Source: Haloplanus litoreus
GTDB lineage: Archaea > Halobacteriota > Halobacteria > Halobacteriales > Haloferacaceae
Direction: 5' to 3' (one strand)
Assembly: GCF_042677945.1 (NCBI RefSeq)
Contig: NZ_JBHUDN010000008.1
Length of the DNA: 64,000 nt
Below are positions 8,009 through 17,213 of this stretch, piece after piece. Every line of letters begins with the position of its first letter. Position 1 is the first letter of the stretch. Both the position numbers and the translations under genes were made by a program. The notes under the pieces are model-generated. The model saw only the letters and a list, made by a program, of their open reading frames with translations. It searched no databases and was not told where the DNA came from.

Positions 8009-9112
8009 ATGCGTTCGGTCGCCGCCTTCACCGACACCTATCTGCCGACGGTCAACGGCGTCACGTACACCGTCGAGGCGTGGCGTGACTGCTGGGCCGA
8101 CCGCGGCGGCCGCATGGACGTGGTGTACCCGCGAACCGACAGCTACGCCGCCCGACCTGGCGAGTATCCGGTGCGGAGCCTCCCGTTCCCGTTCTACTCC
8201 GGCTACAGGCTAGGCACGCCCTGGATTCCCCGGCGCGTCCGGGACGTCGACCTCGTCCACGCCCACACGCCCTTCGCCATCGGTCTGGCCGGTCTGCGAC
8301 TCGCACGTCGGCGTGACTGCCCCTTCGTCGCCTCGTATCACACGCCGACCGCGGAGTACGCTGACTACGTCGCCCCCGTCGAGGCCGTCGAGGCCGTCGT
8401 CGAACGGGTGAGCGAGCGGTACGAGCGGTGGTTCTTCGACTGCGCGGACGTCGTCGTCGCCCCCAGCGAGTCGACGGCGGCACACCTCGTCGACGAGGTG
8501 GGCGTCTCGACGCCGGTGACGGTCATCCCGAACGGCATCGACACCGAGCAGTTCCGGCCGGTCGACTCCGAGGAGTTCCTCGTCCGGCACGGCCTGGACG
8601 ACGCGGAGACGCTGCTCGGCTACACCGGCCGGCACGGCTACGAGAAGCGCCTGGGGGACGTCGTCGACGCCGCAACGGCGCTCGACGCGACGGTCGTCTT
8701 CGGCGGCGACGGCCCGGCACGCGCCGACCTCGAAGCCCGCGCGACCGAACGCGGGGTCGACGCCCGCTTCCTCGGCTTCCTCGACCGCGAGGAGCTCCCC
8801 GCGTTCTACAGCGCGCTCGACGCCTTCGTCTTCCCGAGTCCGATCGAGACGCAGGGACTGGTCGCGCTGGAAGCGAACGCCTGTGGCACGCCCGTCGTGG
8901 GTGCGAACGACGGCGCCCTCGCCGACACCGTGGTCGAAGGCGAGACGGGCTATCACTTCGAGACGGGCGACGTGAAGTCGCTCCGGGGGGCGATTCGGCG
9001 GACGCTGGCCGAGCGTGAGACGCTCCGGGAGGCGTGTCTCGCTCACCGGGACCGACACGGCGTCGACCGATCGGTCGACCGCCTCGTTGACGTCTACGAC
9101 CGCGTGAGCTGA
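8009..9112 (+). CDS. GT4-family glycosyltransferase
   Basis: A 367-residue GT-B glycosyltransferase. The N-terminal domain begins FTDTYLPTVNGVTYTV, the acceptor-side loop of lipid-linked mannosyl and glucosyl transferases, with VHAHTPFAIG after it. The C-terminal donor site has GYTGRHGYEKRL and the FPSPIETQGLVALEANACGTP block with the EX7E pair. It resembles diacylglycerol and phosphatidylinositol glycosyltransferases, so glycolipid synthesis is a reasonable inference. GATTAACC lies about 27 bases before the ATG, a leaderless promoter of its own. Dispersed repeat B follows the stop directly. Confidence 0.9.
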   Translation: MRSVAAFTDTYLPTVNGVTYTVEAWRDCWADRGGRMDVVYPRTDSYAARPGEYPVRSLPFPFYSGYRLGTPWIPRRVRDVDLVHAHTPFAIGLAGLRLARRRDCPFVASYHTPTAEYADYVAPVEAVEAVVERVSERYERWFFDCADVVVAPSESTAAHLVDEVGVSTPVTVIPNGIDTEQFRPVDSEEFLVRHGLDDAETLLGYTGRHGYEKRLGDVVDAATALDATVVFGGDGPARADLEARATERGVDARFLGFLDREELPAFYSALDAFVFPSPIETQGLVALEANACGTPVVGANDGALADTVVEGETGYHFETGDVKSLRGAIRRTLAERETLREACLAHRDRHGVDRSVDRLVDVYDRVS

Positions 9113-9190
9113 CACTGCCGGCTGGACGTCGAGACGGATGGTCGCCACCCCGGGGTACAATATCTCGAAACAGTGACAGCCGCCAGTATG
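9113..9190. repeat. Dispersed intergenic repeat, copy B
   Basis: About 78 bases between two convergent genes, starting at the base after the GT4 stop. The ends are inverted: CACTGCCGGCTG at 9113-9124 against CAGCCGCCAGTAT at 9177-9189. The left 39 bases are nearly the same as copy A at 6442. The middle differs (GGGTACAATATCTCGAAAC). Confidence 0.7.
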
Positions 9191-9215
9191 AGGAGACGGT
9201 GGCGAACGGCGACCG

Positions 9216-9641
9216 TCAGTCGTCTTCGAGAGCCTGGGCGATCCGCTGAAGCTGTCGGGTGGCGTCGCGAACCTCGTCCCGAAGCTGTCGGACCTCACGA
9301 ACCAGTTCCTCGTTGCCGGGGGACTCCTCCTCGCCGCCGCGGCCGGGACCGCCGCCCATGCCGGGCGGGCCGCCCATGCCGCCGCCCATGCCGCCGGGAC
9401 CGCCGCCACCGCCCATCATCCCGCTCATCATCTGTGCGAAGGGATTGCCGCCGGGGCCGCCCTCGCCGCCCATCATCTCCTCGGGGTCGGGGCGCTCGCC
9501 CTCTTCACGTTCCTCGGCGCGTCGTTCGCGGATCTCTTCGACGCGCTCGCGGAAGGATTTCTCCTCGCCCTCGCCCTCGCCTGCGTCGTCGGTTTCGCCG
9601 CCCGCTGCCTCGGACTCGTCGCCGGTGTCGTCGTCTGCCAT
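9216..9641 (-). CDS. Gly/Met-rich protein with charged coiled-coil ends
   Basis: A 141-residue protein not assigned to a family. Residues 1-55 are very acidic and run into a charged helix (FRERVEEIRERRAEERE). Residues about 57-107 are almost wholly Gly, Met and Pro in GGMGGGM-like repeats. The last 30 residues form a heptad helix (VREVRQLRDEVRDATRQLQR) likely to oligomerise. The ATG at 9639-9641 skips seven upstream in-frame codons lying in the palindrome GGGTTCGAAACCC. No signal peptide. Function unknown. Confidence 0.7.
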   Translation of the reverse strand: MADDDTGDESEAAGGETDDAGEGEGEEKSFRERVEEIRERRAEEREEGERPDPEEMMGGEGGPGGNPFAQMMSGMMGGGGGPGGMGGGMGGPPGMGGGPGRGGEEESPGNEELVREVRQLRDEVRDATRQLQRIAQALEDD

Positions 9642-9680
9642 GCGACCGGGTTCGAAACCCACGCCGAAAAGGGTTGCCGT

Positions 9681-10430
9681 CTACCCGAAGGCGCCGAGGC
9701 TCGATTGCAGGCGGCGGTCGGTGCCGCCGGTCACCACCTCGTAGCCGACCAGATCCCGCAGATCCACCGCGTAGGTGCTACCGGCGTGATCCAGTACCAG
9801 AAGGCGGCCCTTCGTCCCGCGAACCCGTCCGGTCGCGACCGTCTCGGCGACGGGACGCTCCGAGAGGTCGAGTCCGTAGTCGAGGTCAAGGGTCTCCAGC
9901 GGATCGAAACCGTCGAGCAGCGTCTCCCACGCGGCCTCGTCGACCGAGCGAGCGAGGCCGGCCCGCTTCGTCGGCACCCGCACCCGATCCGGAATCTCCG
10001 CGGCCAGTTCCGCCTCGATTTCACGGGCGATGCGGCCGTTGGCGACGGTCCGGACGTGGGCACCCCGATCCGCTCCCTGCTCGCGGAGGCGGATCTCCAG
10101 ACGCCACGCCTTCGTGACGCCGACCTTGAACGTCTCGGGGGCGAACGCCGCCAGATAGACCGCGTGATCGTCGAAACAGTCCATCTCGTCTTTGAGGCAG
10201 GTCCCCGTACACCGGGCACAGACCCAAGTGGAGGTGTGCTCGTGGCAGTGTGGTGTCTCGTCGGCGTCACAGGGGCGGTGGCCGTCGTCGACGACGACGC
10301 CCGCACAGTGGCGGTCGCCGAGGCGATAGGACAGTTCCGTACCGGGGTCGAGGGAGACGTACTCGACGGCACCGTCGCCATCGCTCACGAGGAGACCGCC
10401 GTCGGTCGCGTCGTAGCCGACGATCTGCAC
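9681..10430 (-). CDS. DUF2797 family zinc-binding protein
   Basis: A 249-residue protein of the DUF2797 family. Cys and His residues cluster in the first third: Cys42, Cys54, the HCHEH at 61-65, then CARCTGTC at 71-78 and Cys85, enough for two metal sites. The centre (ETFKVGVTKAWRLEIRLREQGA) resembles the core of GIY-YIG nucleases, so nucleic acid binding or cutting is possible but unproven. The start is GTG at 10428-10430, the only good one before the first strand. Confidence 0.75.
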   Translation of the reverse strand: MQIVGYDATDGGLLVSDGDGAVEYVSLDPGTELSYRLGDRHCAGVVVDDGHRPCDADETPHCHEHTSTWVCARCTGTCLKDEMDCFDDHAVYLAAFAPETFKVGVTKAWRLEIRLREQGADRGAHVRTVANGRIAREIEAELAAEIPDRVRVPTKRAGLARSVDEAAWETLLDGFDPLETLDLDYGLDLSERPVAETVATGRVRGTKGRLLVLDHAGSTYAVDLRDLVGYEVVTGGTDRRLQSSLGAFG

Positions 10431-10478
10431 GGGCCGACTTCGGGGGCGGCGACCAAAGGCGTGTCTGTCCGCGGCGCG

Positions 10479-11408
10479 TTAGGTCAGCTCTTCGATCAGT
10501 TGGCGGGCCGCGCGCCGAACGGCCTCGTCGCTCGACGACGGCGGCTCCCACCCGAGCGCCGCGAGTTTCTCGACCGAGAGACGCATCTTCGGCACGTCGC
10601 CGGTCCACCCGCGGTCACCGCCTGTGTACTCGTAGGCCGGGTCGAGCCCCATCTCCTCGCTCACGATGTCGGCGATGCGGTTCACGGAGGTGGTGGTCCG
10701 GGAGCCGAGGTTGTACGTGTTGAGCCGTGCGTCCGCTCGCTCGACGACGTGGACGATGGCGTCGACGCAGTCCTCGACGTGGAGGTAGGACTTCTCCTGT
10801 CGGCCGTCGCCGAGGATCGTCAGCGTCTCGGGGTCGTCGCGTAGTTTCTCGACGAAATCGGGGACGACGTTGCCGCGTTGGTGCGGGCCGACGATGTTGG
10901 CAAAGCGGAAGGTCCACGACTGGACGCCGTGGGAGTGGGCGTACGTCGAGACCAACCCCTCGTCGGCGAGTTTGCTCGCGCCGTAGACGCTGATCGGTTC
11001 GAGGGGGGCGTAATCTTCCGGCGTCGGGCGGGGGGCCTCCCCGTAGACGGTCGACGAGGAGGTGAAGACGAAGTTCTCGACGCCCACCGCCGCGGCGCGT
11101 TCGAGGAGCGTGTAGGTCATCTCGGTGTTCTCCTCGAAGAGTTTCCGGGGGTCGGCGTAGTTCGTGTCCGTGTAGGCCGCGAGGTGGAAGAGCACGTCCA
11201 CGTCCGCGGTGACGACGCCGGCCACGTCGTCGGGGTCAGTGACGTCGGCGACGACGAGTTCGGCGGCCTCGGGAACGCGGTCGGCCTCGCCTTTCGACAG
11301 ATCGTCGGCGACGATCACCTCGTTGTCGGGGGCGAGTCGCGCCGCGAGGTGCGAGCCGATGAGTCCCGCGCCGCCGGTGATCACCACCCGCCGGTCGGAG
11401 AGATTCAT
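10479..11408 (-). CDS. NAD-dependent sugar epimerase/dehydratase
   Basis: A 309-residue extended short-chain dehydrogenase of the UDP-glucose 4-epimerase group. The NAD site GGAGLIGSH (12-20), an SSSTVYG catalytic Ser/Thr region (117-123) and the YGASK pair Tyr142 and Lys146 are complete. It interconverts nucleotide sugars, probably UDP-hexoses feeding glycosyltransferases such as those 2-4 kb away. The exact substrate cannot be told. It is divergent from trm56. Confidence 0.88.
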   Translation of the reverse strand: MNLSDRRVVITGGAGLIGSHLAARLAPDNEVIVADDLSKGEADRVPEAAELVVADVTDPDDVAGVVTADVDVLFHLAAYTDTNYADPRKLFEENTEMTYTLLERAAAVGVENFVFTSSSTVYGEAPRPTPEDYAPLEPISVYGASKLADEGLVSTYAHSHGVQSWTFRFANIVGPHQRGNVVPDFVEKLRDDPETLTILGDGRQEKSYLHVEDCVDAIVHVVERADARLNTYNLGSRTTTSVNRIADIVSEEMGLDPAYEYTGGDRGWTGDVPKMRLSVEKLAALGWEPPSSSDEAVRRAARQLIEELT

Positions 11409-11493
11409 GTCGGCTCATGTCGAGGATAGCGCAAGTGCCTTCCGGTACGGACGTTCCGAAAGCCGTTACCCCCTCGATCAACTCTCGACGGAT

Positions 11494-12033
11494 ATGCAGG
11501 ATGCCCCCGAAGTGGCGGTGTTGCGACTGGGCCACCGGCCCGGTCGGGACGACCGCATGACGACGCACGTGGCCCTGACGGCGCGGGCGCTCGGTGCCGA
11601 CCGGGCGATTCTCGTCGGCGACGCCTCGCAGGCGAGCGAGACGGTTGCCGACATCACCGACCGCTTCGGTGGTCCCTTCGACGTGACGGTGACCGACGCC
11701 TACCGCCCGATCCTCCGCGACTGGGAGGGGACAGTCGTCCACCTCACGATGTACGGCGAACCGGTCGAAGCGGTCACCGATCCGATCCGGGAGCGCCACC
11801 TGACCGAGCCGTTGCTCGTCGTCGTCGGCGCCGGAAAAGTCGACTTCGAGGTGTACGACCGCGCCGACTGGAACGTGGGCGTGACGAACCAGCCTCACTC
11901 CGAAGTCGCGGCGCTCGCGGTGTTTCTCGACCGGCTGTTCGAGGGCCGGGAACTCGACCGGGAGTGGATGGACGCCGACCGCCGGGTGATCCCGCAGGCG
12001 ACGGGCAAGCGCGTCGAGGAAGTGGACGACTAG
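11494..12033 (+). CDS. trm56: tRNA (cytidine(56)-2'-O)-methyltransferase
   Basis: A 179-residue SPOUT-fold protein of the archaeal Trm56 family, which methylates the ribose of C56 in the tRNA T loop using S-adenosylmethionine. VAVLRLGHRPGRDDRMTTHV at the N-terminus, the MYGEP segment, and VVVGAGKVDFEVYDRADWNVGV with NQPHSEVAALAVFLDR match the family closely. The stop overlaps that of the convergent codB gene. Confidence 0.93.
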   Translation: MQDAPEVAVLRLGHRPGRDDRMTTHVALTARALGADRAILVGDASQASETVADITDRFGGPFDVTVTDAYRPILRDWEGTVVHLTMYGEPVEAVTDPIRERHLTEPLLVVVGAGKVDFEVYDRADWNVGVTNQPHSEVAALAVFLDRLFEGRELDREWMDADRRVIPQATGKRVEEVDD

Positions 12034-13424
12034 AGTCGCTCGGCCGCGGCGTCGACGTCGTGGCCGGCGAGAAGACCCGTTTCTTCGAACAGGTAGTACG
12101 CCACCGTGTGGACGACGAAGGCGGCGACGAGACCGTTCAGGGCCGCACCGCCGGGACCGGGCAACACCTGCGGGGCGCCGACACCGGGGACGACCTGTCC
12201 CGCGGTGAGGATGGCGACGACGACGCCGACGCCGTACGCGAGGACGGCGATCCATCGAACGTCGGCGAAGTCGACGTCCTCCATCCGCGGCACGTCCAGC
12301 CGCCAGCAGAGCAGGAAGTCGGCGATGATGACGCCGCCGAGCGGCGGAACGTACTGACCGAGCGTCGACAGCCACGGGATGAGCAGGCTCTCCGCGCCGG
12401 CGAGGGCGAGGAGGATGCCGACCGTCCCACCGGCCAGCACGAAGGGCCGCTTGCGGTCGAACTCGAACGCCTCGCTGCCCGCGACCCCGAAGGCGTAAGC
12501 GGCGTTGTCGTTCGTCGTCCAGATGTTGAGGACGAGGGCGATCAGGCCGACGGCGGCCAGTCCCTGTGCGGCGAGCACCTCGTACAGGTCGCCCGCGGGC
12601 GTCACGTCGTAGACGGCGCCGCCGACGGCTCCCGAAAGGAAGAGAAACCCGTTGCCGAGGAGGAAGGCAATCAGCCCCGCCCAGAAGCCGACGCGGGTGG
12701 ACGACGCGAACCGCGCCCAGTTGGGGGCCTGCGTCCCGCCGCTGATGAACGTCCCGACGACGATGGTGACCGCCGCGGCGAAGCCCATCCCTCCACCCCC
12801 GGTACTGGAGAACAGGCCGGAGACGCCGCCGGCGTCCTGCACGGCGATGAACACCGAGAGCAGGCCGACGACGACCAGAATCGGGACGGCGACCAGCGAC
12901 AGCTTCTCCATCCCCTCGTAGCCGAAGTACGCCGTCGCGAGGTGGAGCACGCCCCAGATCACGATGAGCGCGAGGACGAACGTCCGCGATTCGAGACCGA
13001 AGAAGGTCGCCGTCGGGATGGCGACCATCGGAATGGTGACTCCGAACCAGCCGACCTGCGTTCCCCCGAGGAGGAGGTCGGCGAACTTCGCGCCCCACCG
13101 GCCGAAGCTGTATCGCGCGAGCAAGACGGTCGTCAACCCGGCTTTCGCGGCGATGCCACACAGCGCCGCGACGTAGACGCCGAGAATCGCGTAGCCGACG
13201 GCGGTGGCCGAGAGCATCGGGCCAAAGCCCATCGCCGCACCGACTTCCGCCCCGGACCACAGCGTCCCGGCGAAAAAGACGAAACCGAGCAACACCGCGG
13301 AGATACTTACGAGTCCTTTGCGTTCGTCCCGAGGGACGTGATCGATCGGGTAGTCCGGATCGGGCAAGTCCTCGTCCCCGAACACGAACGTCCGCCACGA
13401 CGACGATTCGTCCTCTGTTGCCAT
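12030..13424 (-). CDS. codB: Cytosine permease (NCS1 family)
   Basis: A 464-residue membrane protein with about twelve helices, of the NCS1 nucleobase/cation symporter family. The conserved helix 1 loop (GFVFFAGTLWSGAEVGAAMGF), GGTQVGWFGVTI and the NIWTTNDNAAYAFGVAGSE segment resemble E. coli CodB. It is divergent from a cytosine deaminase gene with 106 bases between, so uptake and use of cytosine are probably controlled together. The promoter lies in the AT-rich patch near 13443-13465. Confidence 0.9.
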   Translation of the reverse strand: MATEDESSSWRTFVFGDEDLPDPDYPIDHVPRDERKGLVSISAVLLGFVFFAGTLWSGAEVGAAMGFGPMLSATAVGYAILGVYVAALCGIAAKAGLTTVLLARYSFGRWGAKFADLLLGGTQVGWFGVTIPMVAIPTATFFGLESRTFVLALIVIWGVLHLATAYFGYEGMEKLSLVAVPILVVVGLLSVFIAVQDAGGVSGLFSSTGGGGMGFAAAVTIVVGTFISGGTQAPNWARFASSTRVGFWAGLIAFLLGNGFLFLSGAVGGAVYDVTPAGDLYEVLAAQGLAAVGLIALVLNIWTTNDNAAYAFGVAGSEAFEFDRKRPFVLAGGTVGILLALAGAESLLIPWLSTLGQYVPPLGGVIIADFLLCWRLDVPRMEDVDFADVRWIAVLAYGVGVVVAILTAGQVVPGVGAPQVLPGPGGAALNGLVAAFVVHTVAYYLFEETGLLAGHDVDAAAERL

Positions 13425-13530
13425 TACCCGTTGACGGACGTGTATTGTTGATAAAATTTGGCATTACGTCCACGTTTGTGCGGAAAGTTGGAGTGCGAAG
13501 GAATATGTACCGGCTGACCATCGATCCGAT

Positions 13531-14814
13531 ATGACCGAGTACATCGTCACGGGGGGGCGGACCCTCGACGGCGACGTCGTCGACATCGAGATCAGGGACG
13601 GGACGATCCGACGGGTGGTCCCCGCGGGTGAGGGAGATCCAGAGGCGTTCCCGGCGGATCGGCGCCACGACGCGGACGGGCGACTGGTGACCCCGCCGCT
13701 GATCGAACCGCACGTCCACCTCGACGCGACCGGAACCGCCGGCGATCCCTCCTGGAACGAGAGCGGGACGCTCGCGGAAGGCATCGAGATCTGGGCCGAG
13801 TACAAGCGGGACATCTCCGTCGACGACGTCGTCGACCGTGCGACGCGGACCGTCGAGTGGTACGCGGCCAACGGCGTGACACGCATCCGGACCCACGCCG
13901 ACACGACGGAGCCGTCGCTGACGACGGTCGAAGCGCTCCTCGAACTTCGGGAGGCGGTGTCCGACGTCGTCGACCTACAGGTCGTCGCCTTCCCACAAGA
14001 CGGCATCTTCACCGACGAGAGCAACGAGGACTTGCTCCGCGAGGCGGTGGCGATGGGCGTCGACGTGATCGGGGCGATCCCACACAACGAACACACCCGC
14101 GAGGACGGCGTCCGGAGCGTCCACACGGTCTGTGACCTCGCCGAACGTCACGACCTGCCCCTCGACTTGCACATCGACGAGACGGACGACCGGGGGTCGC
14201 GGTTCACCGAGGTGCTGGCGAGCGAGGCACTCAAGCGCGGCATCGGTGACCGGACGACGGCGAGTCACACCACGGCGATGCACTCCTACAACAACGCCTA
14301 CGCCGACAAGCTGATCTCGCTACTCGCCGAGAGCGGCGTGAGCGTCGTGACGAACCCGCCGGACAACTCGGTCCTGCAGGGGAGCTACGACGACTACCCG
14401 CGCCGGCGCGGTCACACGCGCATCGACGAACTCCGGGCGGCGGACGTCACCGTCGGCATCGGTCACGACTCCGTCCTCGACCCGTGGTACCACTACGGAC
14501 AGGCCGACCCCCTCGACGCCGCCTTCGTCCTCCTCCACTACGCCCACATGGCCGGCCGGGACGACGTGGCCGACCTGTGGGAGATGCTGACCGAGGCCAA
14601 CGCCCGGGTGTTCGGGGCGAACGAGTACGGCCTGCGCGAGGGGCACGAGGGCTCGCTCGTCGTCTACGACAGCCCCGACGCGTTCAACGCGCTCCGCACC
14701 CGCGCGTCGCGGACGCTCGTGCTACGGTCGGGCGACGTCGTCGCCCGGACGGAGCCGGCGAGCACGACGGTCCACCGCGAGGACGCGATGGACGCGGTTG
14801 ACTTCCACCGCTAA
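13531..14814 (+). CDS. codA: Cytosine deaminase
   Basis: A 427-residue amidohydrolase converting cytosine to uracil and ammonia. Metal ligands are visible: His61 and His63 in EPHVHLDATG, the His in DLHIDETDD, and the Asp in GIGHDSVLDPW; TASHTTAMHS supplies the catalytic pocket. This set is typical of CodA rather than other amidohydrolases. An AATATG core about 27 bases before the ATG suggests a leaderless message. It is divergent from codB and with it forms a cytosine salvage module. Confidence 0.92.
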   Translation: MTEYIVTGGRTLDGDVVDIEIRDGTIRRVVPAGEGDPEAFPADRRHDADGRLVTPPLIEPHVHLDATGTAGDPSWNESGTLAEGIEIWAEYKRDISVDDVVDRATRTVEWYAANGVTRIRTHADTTEPSLTTVEALLELREAVSDVVDLQVVAFPQDGIFTDESNEDLLREAVAMGVDVIGAIPHNEHTREDGVRSVHTVCDLAERHDLPLDLHIDETDDRGSRFTEVLASEALKRGIGDRTTASHTTAMHSYNNAYADKLISLLAESGVSVVTNPPDNSVLQGSYDDYPRRRGHTRIDELRAADVTVGIGHDSVLDPWYHYGQADPLDAAFVLLHYAHMAGRDDVADLWEMLTEANARVFGANEYGLREGHEGSLVVYDSPDAFNALRTRASRTLVLRSGDVVARTEPASTTVHREDAMDAVDFHR

Positions 14815-14895
14815 GTCGAGCGGTGGGGTCGTTCCACCACCCCGAGCGGACCTTCCGTGCGAACCCTTTTGCCGGACACACCCCAAGCCACCGCT

Positions 14896-16044
14896 ATGGC
14901 CCCCGTCGTACTGCAGGTGATCCCCGGAATCGGACCGCTGTTCGTCGGCTTGCTCGTCCTGTTGCTCGCCATCGTCACGGTGTACCAGATGGTCGAAATC
15001 GTCGACGCCTACGAGAAGAAGGCACTCACCGTGTTCGGCGAGTACCGACGACTGCTCGAACCGGGTATCACGTTCATCCCACCGTTCGTCTCGCGGACGT
15101 ACGCCTTCGACATGCGGACCCAGACGCTCGACGTGCCGCGTCAGGAGGCGATCACCCGTGACAACTCGCCGGTGACCGCCGACGCCGTCGTCTACATCAA
15201 GGTGATGGACGCGAAGAAGGCGTTCCTCGAAGTCGACGACTACAAGATGGCAGTGTCGAACCTCGCGCAGACGACGCTACGCGCGGTGCTCGGCGACATG
15301 GAACTCGACGATACGCTGAACAAGCGTCAGGAGATCAACGCCCGCATCCGGAAGGAACTCGACGAACCGACCGACGAGTGGGGCGTCCGCGTCGAATCGG
15401 TCGAAGTCCGCGAGGTCAACCCCTCGAAGGACGTCCAGCAGGCGATGGAGCAACAGACCTCCGCGGAGCGTCGTCGTCGGGCGATGATCCTCGAAGCGCA
15501 GGGGGAACGCCGGAGCGCCGTCGAGACGGCCCAGGGCGAAAAGCAGTCGAACATCATCCGCGCGCAGGGAGAAAAGCAGAGTCAGATCCTCGAAGCGCAG
15601 GGTGACGCCATCTCGACGGTTCTGCGGGCGAAATCGGCGGAATCGATGGGCGAACGCGCCATCATCGAAAAGGGGATGGAGACGTTGGAAGGCATCGGTC
15701 AGGGTGAATCGACGACGTTCGTCCTGCCGCAGGAACTCACGTCGCTCGTTGGCCGGTACGGCAAGCAGTTGTCGGGAAGCGCCGTGCAGGAGACGGAGGG
15801 GCTGGACTCGCTCGACTTCGACGCCGAGACCCGGGAACTGATCGGCCTCGACGACATCGAGGAGATCCTCGGCCAGATCGACGAGGCCGCGGAGATGGAC
15901 GTCGAGGAACTCGAACAGGAGGCGGAGGCGATCAAGTCGGGCGCGGGAACGGATATCAAAAGCGCCGACGAGATCATCAAGGACGCCGACGACGGCGAGA
16001 CGTTCGCGGACGAGGACCCGGAACCGGAGACGGAACCGGAGTAG
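14896..16044 (+). CDS. SPFH/Band 7 (stomatin-like) membrane protein
   Basis: A 382-residue protein: one N-terminal helix (about residues 10-32), the SPFH domain through about residue 180, an Ala/Glu/Gln/Arg-rich coiled coil with repeats of the type EAQGE and AQGEKQS (about 195-245), and a long acidic C-terminal tail. Stomatin-like proteins form ring or cage assemblies on membrane microdomains and often regulate proteases. No NfeD partner lies beside it. CCCTTTT about 27 bases before the ATG is a likely leaderless promoter. Confidence 0.9.
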   Translation: MAPVVLQVIPGIGPLFVGLLVLLLAIVTVYQMVEIVDAYEKKALTVFGEYRRLLEPGITFIPPFVSRTYAFDMRTQTLDVPRQEAITRDNSPVTADAVVYIKVMDAKKAFLEVDDYKMAVSNLAQTTLRAVLGDMELDDTLNKRQEINARIRKELDEPTDEWGVRVESVEVREVNPSKDVQQAMEQQTSAERRRRAMILEAQGERRSAVETAQGEKQSNIIRAQGEKQSQILEAQGDAISTVLRAKSAESMGERAIIEKGMETLEGIGQGESTTFVLPQELTSLVGRYGKQLSGSAVQETEGLDSLDFDAETRELIGLDDIEEILGQIDEAAEMDVEELEQEAEAIKSGAGTDIKSADEIIKDADDGETFADEDPEPETEPE

Positions 16045-16092
16045 CCGACGGGGCGACACGTTTTAGTCGGCAGGTACCGACTGTGTGAGTAG

Positions 16093-16767
16093 ATGCCGAA
16101 CGGGGACCGGGGGGTCGACGAGGACAAGCGGGCCACGTTGCGACGCTTCGCCGCACTGGGAGCGGCGACGCCGCTCGCCGGTCTCGGGGCGGGCGAGGCG
16201 CGAGCAGCCTCCGACTCCAGCGACGCCCGCGACGCCATCCTCGGGTACGTGAGCGCGACTCCCGGCGCGCACTTCTCGAAACTCCGCGACGACCTGAAAC
16301 TCGGCACCGGCGAGACCCAACACCATCTCCGCCGACTGCTCGACGAGGGTCACGCGAGTGACGCGAGCGTGACCTCGTCGGGGCGACGGTCCGACGGCGG
16401 TTCCATCGTCTCCCGTCGCGACGGCGACTACCGCCGCTTCTTCCTCGCGGGTCGATTCTCGACGTTCGAACAGGTGGCGCTCGGCTATCTGCGGCGGGAG
16501 ACGCCACGAGGGATGCTGATGACGCTACTCCGCCACCCGGACGCGACGGGGGCCGCCGTCGCGGACGCCCTCGACGTCTCGCGGGCGACAGTGAGCACGT
16601 ACGCCTCCGAACTCGAAGAGGCGGGCCTGTTGCTCCGGGACGACGGCTACGCCGTTTCGCGCCCGGAGACGATCATCACGCTACTGGTTCGGTACGCGGA
16701 CTCATTCGACGCCGACGTGTCGACGTTCGCGGCCGAGGCGGACGACCTGATCAGGTACGATCCCTAA
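16093..16767 (+). CDS. Two-winged-helix protein with Tat-like N-terminus
   Basis: A 224-residue protein with two predicted winged-helix domains: about residues 43-100 (HFSKLRDDLKLGTGETQHHL as recognition region) and about 135-190 (AVADALDVSRATVSTYASEL). Before them sits LRRFAALGAATPLAGLGAGE, which looks like a twin-arginine signal with an ARA cleavage site near residue 39. A secreted DNA-binding protein would be odd, so the segment may instead be a membrane anchor or a cytoplasmic Ala-rich helix. GTTTTAG lies about 28 bases upstream. The target is unknown. Confidence 0.75.
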   Translation: MPNGDRGVDEDKRATLRRFAALGAATPLAGLGAGEARAASDSSDARDAILGYVSATPGAHFSKLRDDLKLGTGETQHHLRRLLDEGHASDASVTSSGRRSDGGSIVSRRDGDYRRFFLAGRFSTFEQVALGYLRRETPRGMLMTLLRHPDATGAAVADALDVSRATVSTYASELEEAGLLLRDDGYAVSRPETIITLLVRYADSFDADVSTFAAEADDLIRYDP

Positions 16768-17000
16768 ACCTCGACTTTCCACGTCGTCCCCGAGGAGTAC
16801 CCCCACTTCTCGACGCTTACGTCGAACTCGCCGGTTCGGATGGCGGTCATGTTCGCCCCCACCTCCTTCGCGGTCATACCGAGTTCCGATGCGATGAGTC
16901 GTGATTTGAAATACGTCTTGCTGGCGGCGTGTTCGCGCAGGTACCCGAGGATGCGGCGCTGTTTTTCCGTGAGGTCGTTGCCCGCGGCACTCGTGCTCAT
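16764..17000 (-). CDS. DUF7123-type small winged-helix protein
   Basis: A 78-residue protein made of one helix-turn-helix unit: LTEKQRRILGYLREH, then SRLIASELGMTAKEVGANM as the recognition pair, and a C-terminal beta wing ending GTTWKVEV. It matches a small haloarchaea-only family (DUF7123) from memory. It probably binds DNA, but targets are unknown. The start at 16998-17000 was picked because earlier in-frame codons give Thr/Pro-rich sequence unlike the family. The stop overlaps that of the convergent gene. Confidence 0.75.
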   Translation of the reverse strand: MSTSAAGNDLTEKQRRILGYLREHAASKTYFKSRLIASELGMTAKEVGANMTAIRTGEFDVSVEKWGYSSGTTWKVEV

Positions 17001-17182
17001 ATACGGACTGTGGGTGGTTGCGGTAATAGGGGGTTTGGTACGTGCGGTTAACACCCTTCCGTCGGGCGATTATCGCCGCTCGTCGGGGTCCGGGACTCCC
17101 CGTAGTCGGGCAACGAGGTACGGTTGCCTAACAACCGTCGAGCGGCCGTCGTAGAAACCGCCCGTACCCGCCGGAAACGAAG

Positions 17183-17193
17183 ATTCTTATTGG
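17183..17193 (+). promoter_or_regulatory. TATA-like core for the phosphodiesterase gene
   Basis: ATTCTTATTGG lies about 27 bases before the ATG at 17214, which places transcription start at or next to the start codon. Confidence 0.5.
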
Positions 17194-17213
17194 CGTCCCG
17201 GGTATGCGGTGGT

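Noticed and set aside
9642..9680. GGGTTCGAAACCC as a tRNA T-arm
   Set aside because: It is a palindrome, but the flanking bases do not form a T stem, and no acceptor, D or anticodon arm can be built around it.
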